A stretch of DNA of 25,640 bases from NCBI GenBank assembly GCA_021775385.1, contig JAJFHW010000091.1:1-25640 (forward strand). Direction: 5' to 3'. The position numbers and the translations under genes were made by a program. Below, piece after piece: positions 24,417 through 25,640 of the stretch. The notes beneath the pieces are model-generated. The model did not search any database and had not been told where the DNA came from. It saw only the letters and a program-made list of their open reading frames with translations. The stretch is from Hyphomicrobiales bacterium (GTDB lineage Bacteria; Pseudomonadota; Alphaproteobacteria; Rhizobiales; HXMU1428-3). The stretch's first letter is position 1. Every line of letters begins with the position of its first letter.

Positions 24417-25160
24417 ATGTTCGATTTAACAGGTAAAACAGCGCTTATCACTGGTGCTTCAGGTGGCATTGGTGCAGCAATTGCAAAAACGTTGCACGAA
24501 CAAGGCGCCACCATCGCCATCTCAGGCACACGCCGTGAAAAATTGGAAGAAGTGGCAAGCTCACTAGGCTCAGATCGTGTCCATATCACTCCCTGCAACC
24601 TTAGTGACAGAGACGCTGTGAATGCTCTCATAGGCCAAGCAGAAGAAGCTGTAGGTGGAAAATTAGACATTCTTGTCAATAATGCTGGCATCACCAAAGA
24701 TAATCTCTTCATGCGTATGAAAGATGAAGAGTGGGATGATGTAATTGCTGTTAACTTGACAGCCGCCTTCACATTAATGCGCGGTGCACTACGGGGCATG
24801 ATGAGAAACCGCTCAGGACGTATTGTCAATATTGCGTCTATTAGCGGCGTCATTGGCAACCCAGGCCAACCAAACTATTCAGCAAGTAAAGCTGGCCTTG
24901 TTGGTATGTCAAAATCGCTAGCAAGAGAAATTGCCCCCCGCGGCATAACAGTTAACTGTATTGCTCCAGGTTTCATCTCAACTCCTATGACAGATGAGTT
25001 GAACGAAAAACAAGTTGAACAAATAGCACAGGCAATCCCAACAGGCACTTTTGGTGACCCAGATGACATTGCAGCAGCCGTTCTTTACCTAAGTTCAGAC
25101 GAAGCAAAGTATATGACAGGCCAAACATTGCATATAAATGGGGGATTGGTGATGGTTTAA
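24417..25160 (+). CDS. fabG: 3-oxoacyl-ACP reductase
   Basis: NADPH-dependent short-chain dehydrogenase reducing 3-oxoacyl-ACP in each elongation cycle. 247 residues. It shows the cofactor loop TGASGGIG (12-19), NNAG (88-91), Asn113, Ser141, Tyr154 and Lys158 of the catalytic tetrad, and the C-terminal MTGQTLHINGGLVMV typical of FabG. A hairpin overlaps the stop codon. acpP starts 379 bp downstream, a long gap for this gene pair. Confidence 0.97.
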   Translation: MFDLTGKTALITGASGGIGAAIAKTLHEQGATIAISGTRREKLEEVASSLGSDRVHITPCNLSDRDAVNALIGQAEEAVGGKLDILVNNAGITKDNLFMRMKDEEWDDVIAVNLTAAFTLMRGALRGMMRNRSGRIVNIASISGVIGNPGQPNYSASKAGLVGMSKSLAREIAPRGITVNCIAPGFISTPMTDELNEKQVEQIAQAIPTGTFGDPDDIAAAVLYLSSDEAKYMTGQTLHINGGLVMV

Positions 25161-25172
25161 AACCAATCACCC
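25141..25172 (+). other. Hairpin over the fabG stop codon
   Basis: GGG and GATTGGT (25141-25150) pair with ACCAATC and CCC (25162-25172) with one bulged A, ten pairs. The TAA of fabG lies in the loop (25158-25160). No T-tract follows. It could protect the mRNA end or attenuate read-through to acpP. Confidence 0.45.
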
Positions 25173-25539
25173 TCTTGCAGAAAGATTTAAATGGTGCTAG
25201 CGAAAGTACCTGAAACAATAATAAATACTCAAGATATTGCCTAGATAATAAAAAATGACACATCCTAAAGGATGAAATTTTTACCAAACGGCTAGAAATG
25301 TCATTAAATAAATTATTTAAATTGATTTTGGGGGGCCTATAAAGTAGTCAATCTTAATAGACCTATTAACTGGAATACCTCAAAGACTTTGAACCAGCTT
25401 AATGTTTCATAAGTTGGACTTTACAAGTGTTTGAAAATGAGCGAAATCAAAAGAGACATCTGAACTTGATTTATTAAATTCAGTACTCATTTGGTTTTTA
25501 AATACAAAGACCTTAAATAAATAATCATGAGGCAGAAAT
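25161..25539. other. fabG-acpP gap
   Basis: 379 bp with no gene. It holds a short hairpin CATCC-TAAA-GGATG (about 25260-25273) followed by T5 after three A, a perfect 17-bp AT-only palindrome TTAAATAA-A-TTATTTAA (25304-25320) and a G6 run near 25330. Several -10-like TATAAA or TTAAAT strings occur, but none has a well-spaced -35. Confidence 0.5.
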
Positions 25540-25640
25540 ATGAGTGACATTGCAGGACGCGTCAAAAAAATCGTCATCGAGCACCTAGGTGTAGAAGACG
25601 AAAAAGTTGTCGAAAATGCGAGCTTTATCGATGATCTTGG
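25540..25640 (+). CDS. acpP: Acyl carrier protein, 5' part
   Basis: Carrier of growing acyl chains in fatty acid synthesis. Only 33 complete codons are in the window, [18 protein letters not shown] then [16 protein letters not shown], which is the first helix and start of the loop of ACP. The phosphopantetheine serine (DSL motif) lies just past the window end. AGG is six bases before ATG. Context fabD-fabG-acpP makes the call safe. Confidence 0.96.
   Translation, partial: MSDIAGRVKKIVIEHLGVEDEKVVENASFIDDL

Overview
The window is a stretch of chromosome from an AT-rich alphaproteobacterium, most likely a low-GC member of the Hyphomicrobiales (Rhizobiales). The evidence is gene order. The series dusB(nifR3)-ntrB-ntrC-ntrY-ntrX-trkA-trkH-dat-hfq-hflX-mazG, the fused ispDF next to a short cinA/pncC, lipA followed by a Coq10-like gene, and fabD-fabG-acpP are all typical of that group. 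I cannot name the genus. There are no tRNA or rRNA genes, transposases, phage genes or CRISPR arrays. Nearly all genes are housekeeping genes, so the unusual content is in the intergenic DNA.

Layout. 1-3.9 kb: the 3' part of lpdA, an acyltransferase gene inserted on the opposite strand, then lipA and a coq10/ratA-type gene (lipoate synthesis and a respiratory-quinone accessory protein). 3.9-5.6 kb, minus strand: ispDF and pncC (isoprenoid precursor synthesis; NMN deamidation). 6.1-17 kb, plus strand: dusB, the two nitrogen-type two-component systems NtrBC and NtrYX, and the Trk potassium uptake pair TrkA/TrkH. 17.3-20.3 kb: dat (D-amino acid aminotransferase), hfq and hflX. 20.3-23 kb, minus strand: mazG, then the ribosomal protein operon rpsF-rpsR-rplI. 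23.3 kb to the end, plus strand: fabD, fabG and the start of acpP (type II fatty acid synthesis).

Intergenic structure. The most striking signal is a family of short hairpin repeats of about 25 nt: CGGTTGCT, a short loop, GCAAYC, then YGAAGG. They lie in the trkA-trkH, trkH-dat, rplI-rpsR and rpsF-fabD gaps, and looser relatives lie upstream of dusB. In the trkH-dat gap one copy appears to have landed inside the loop of another, and the tail of the outer copy supplies the dat Shine-Dalgarno sequence. Other non-coding signals are five A-tracts phased at about 10.5 bp upstream of hfq, two palindromes 22 bp apart between the acyltransferase gene and lipA, a diverged duplication between ntrC and ntrY, a cluster of hairpins between rpsR and rplI, and a sigma-54-like site upstream of the dusB-ntrBC operon. 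The hflX gene has no ordinary start codon where homology would place its N-terminus.
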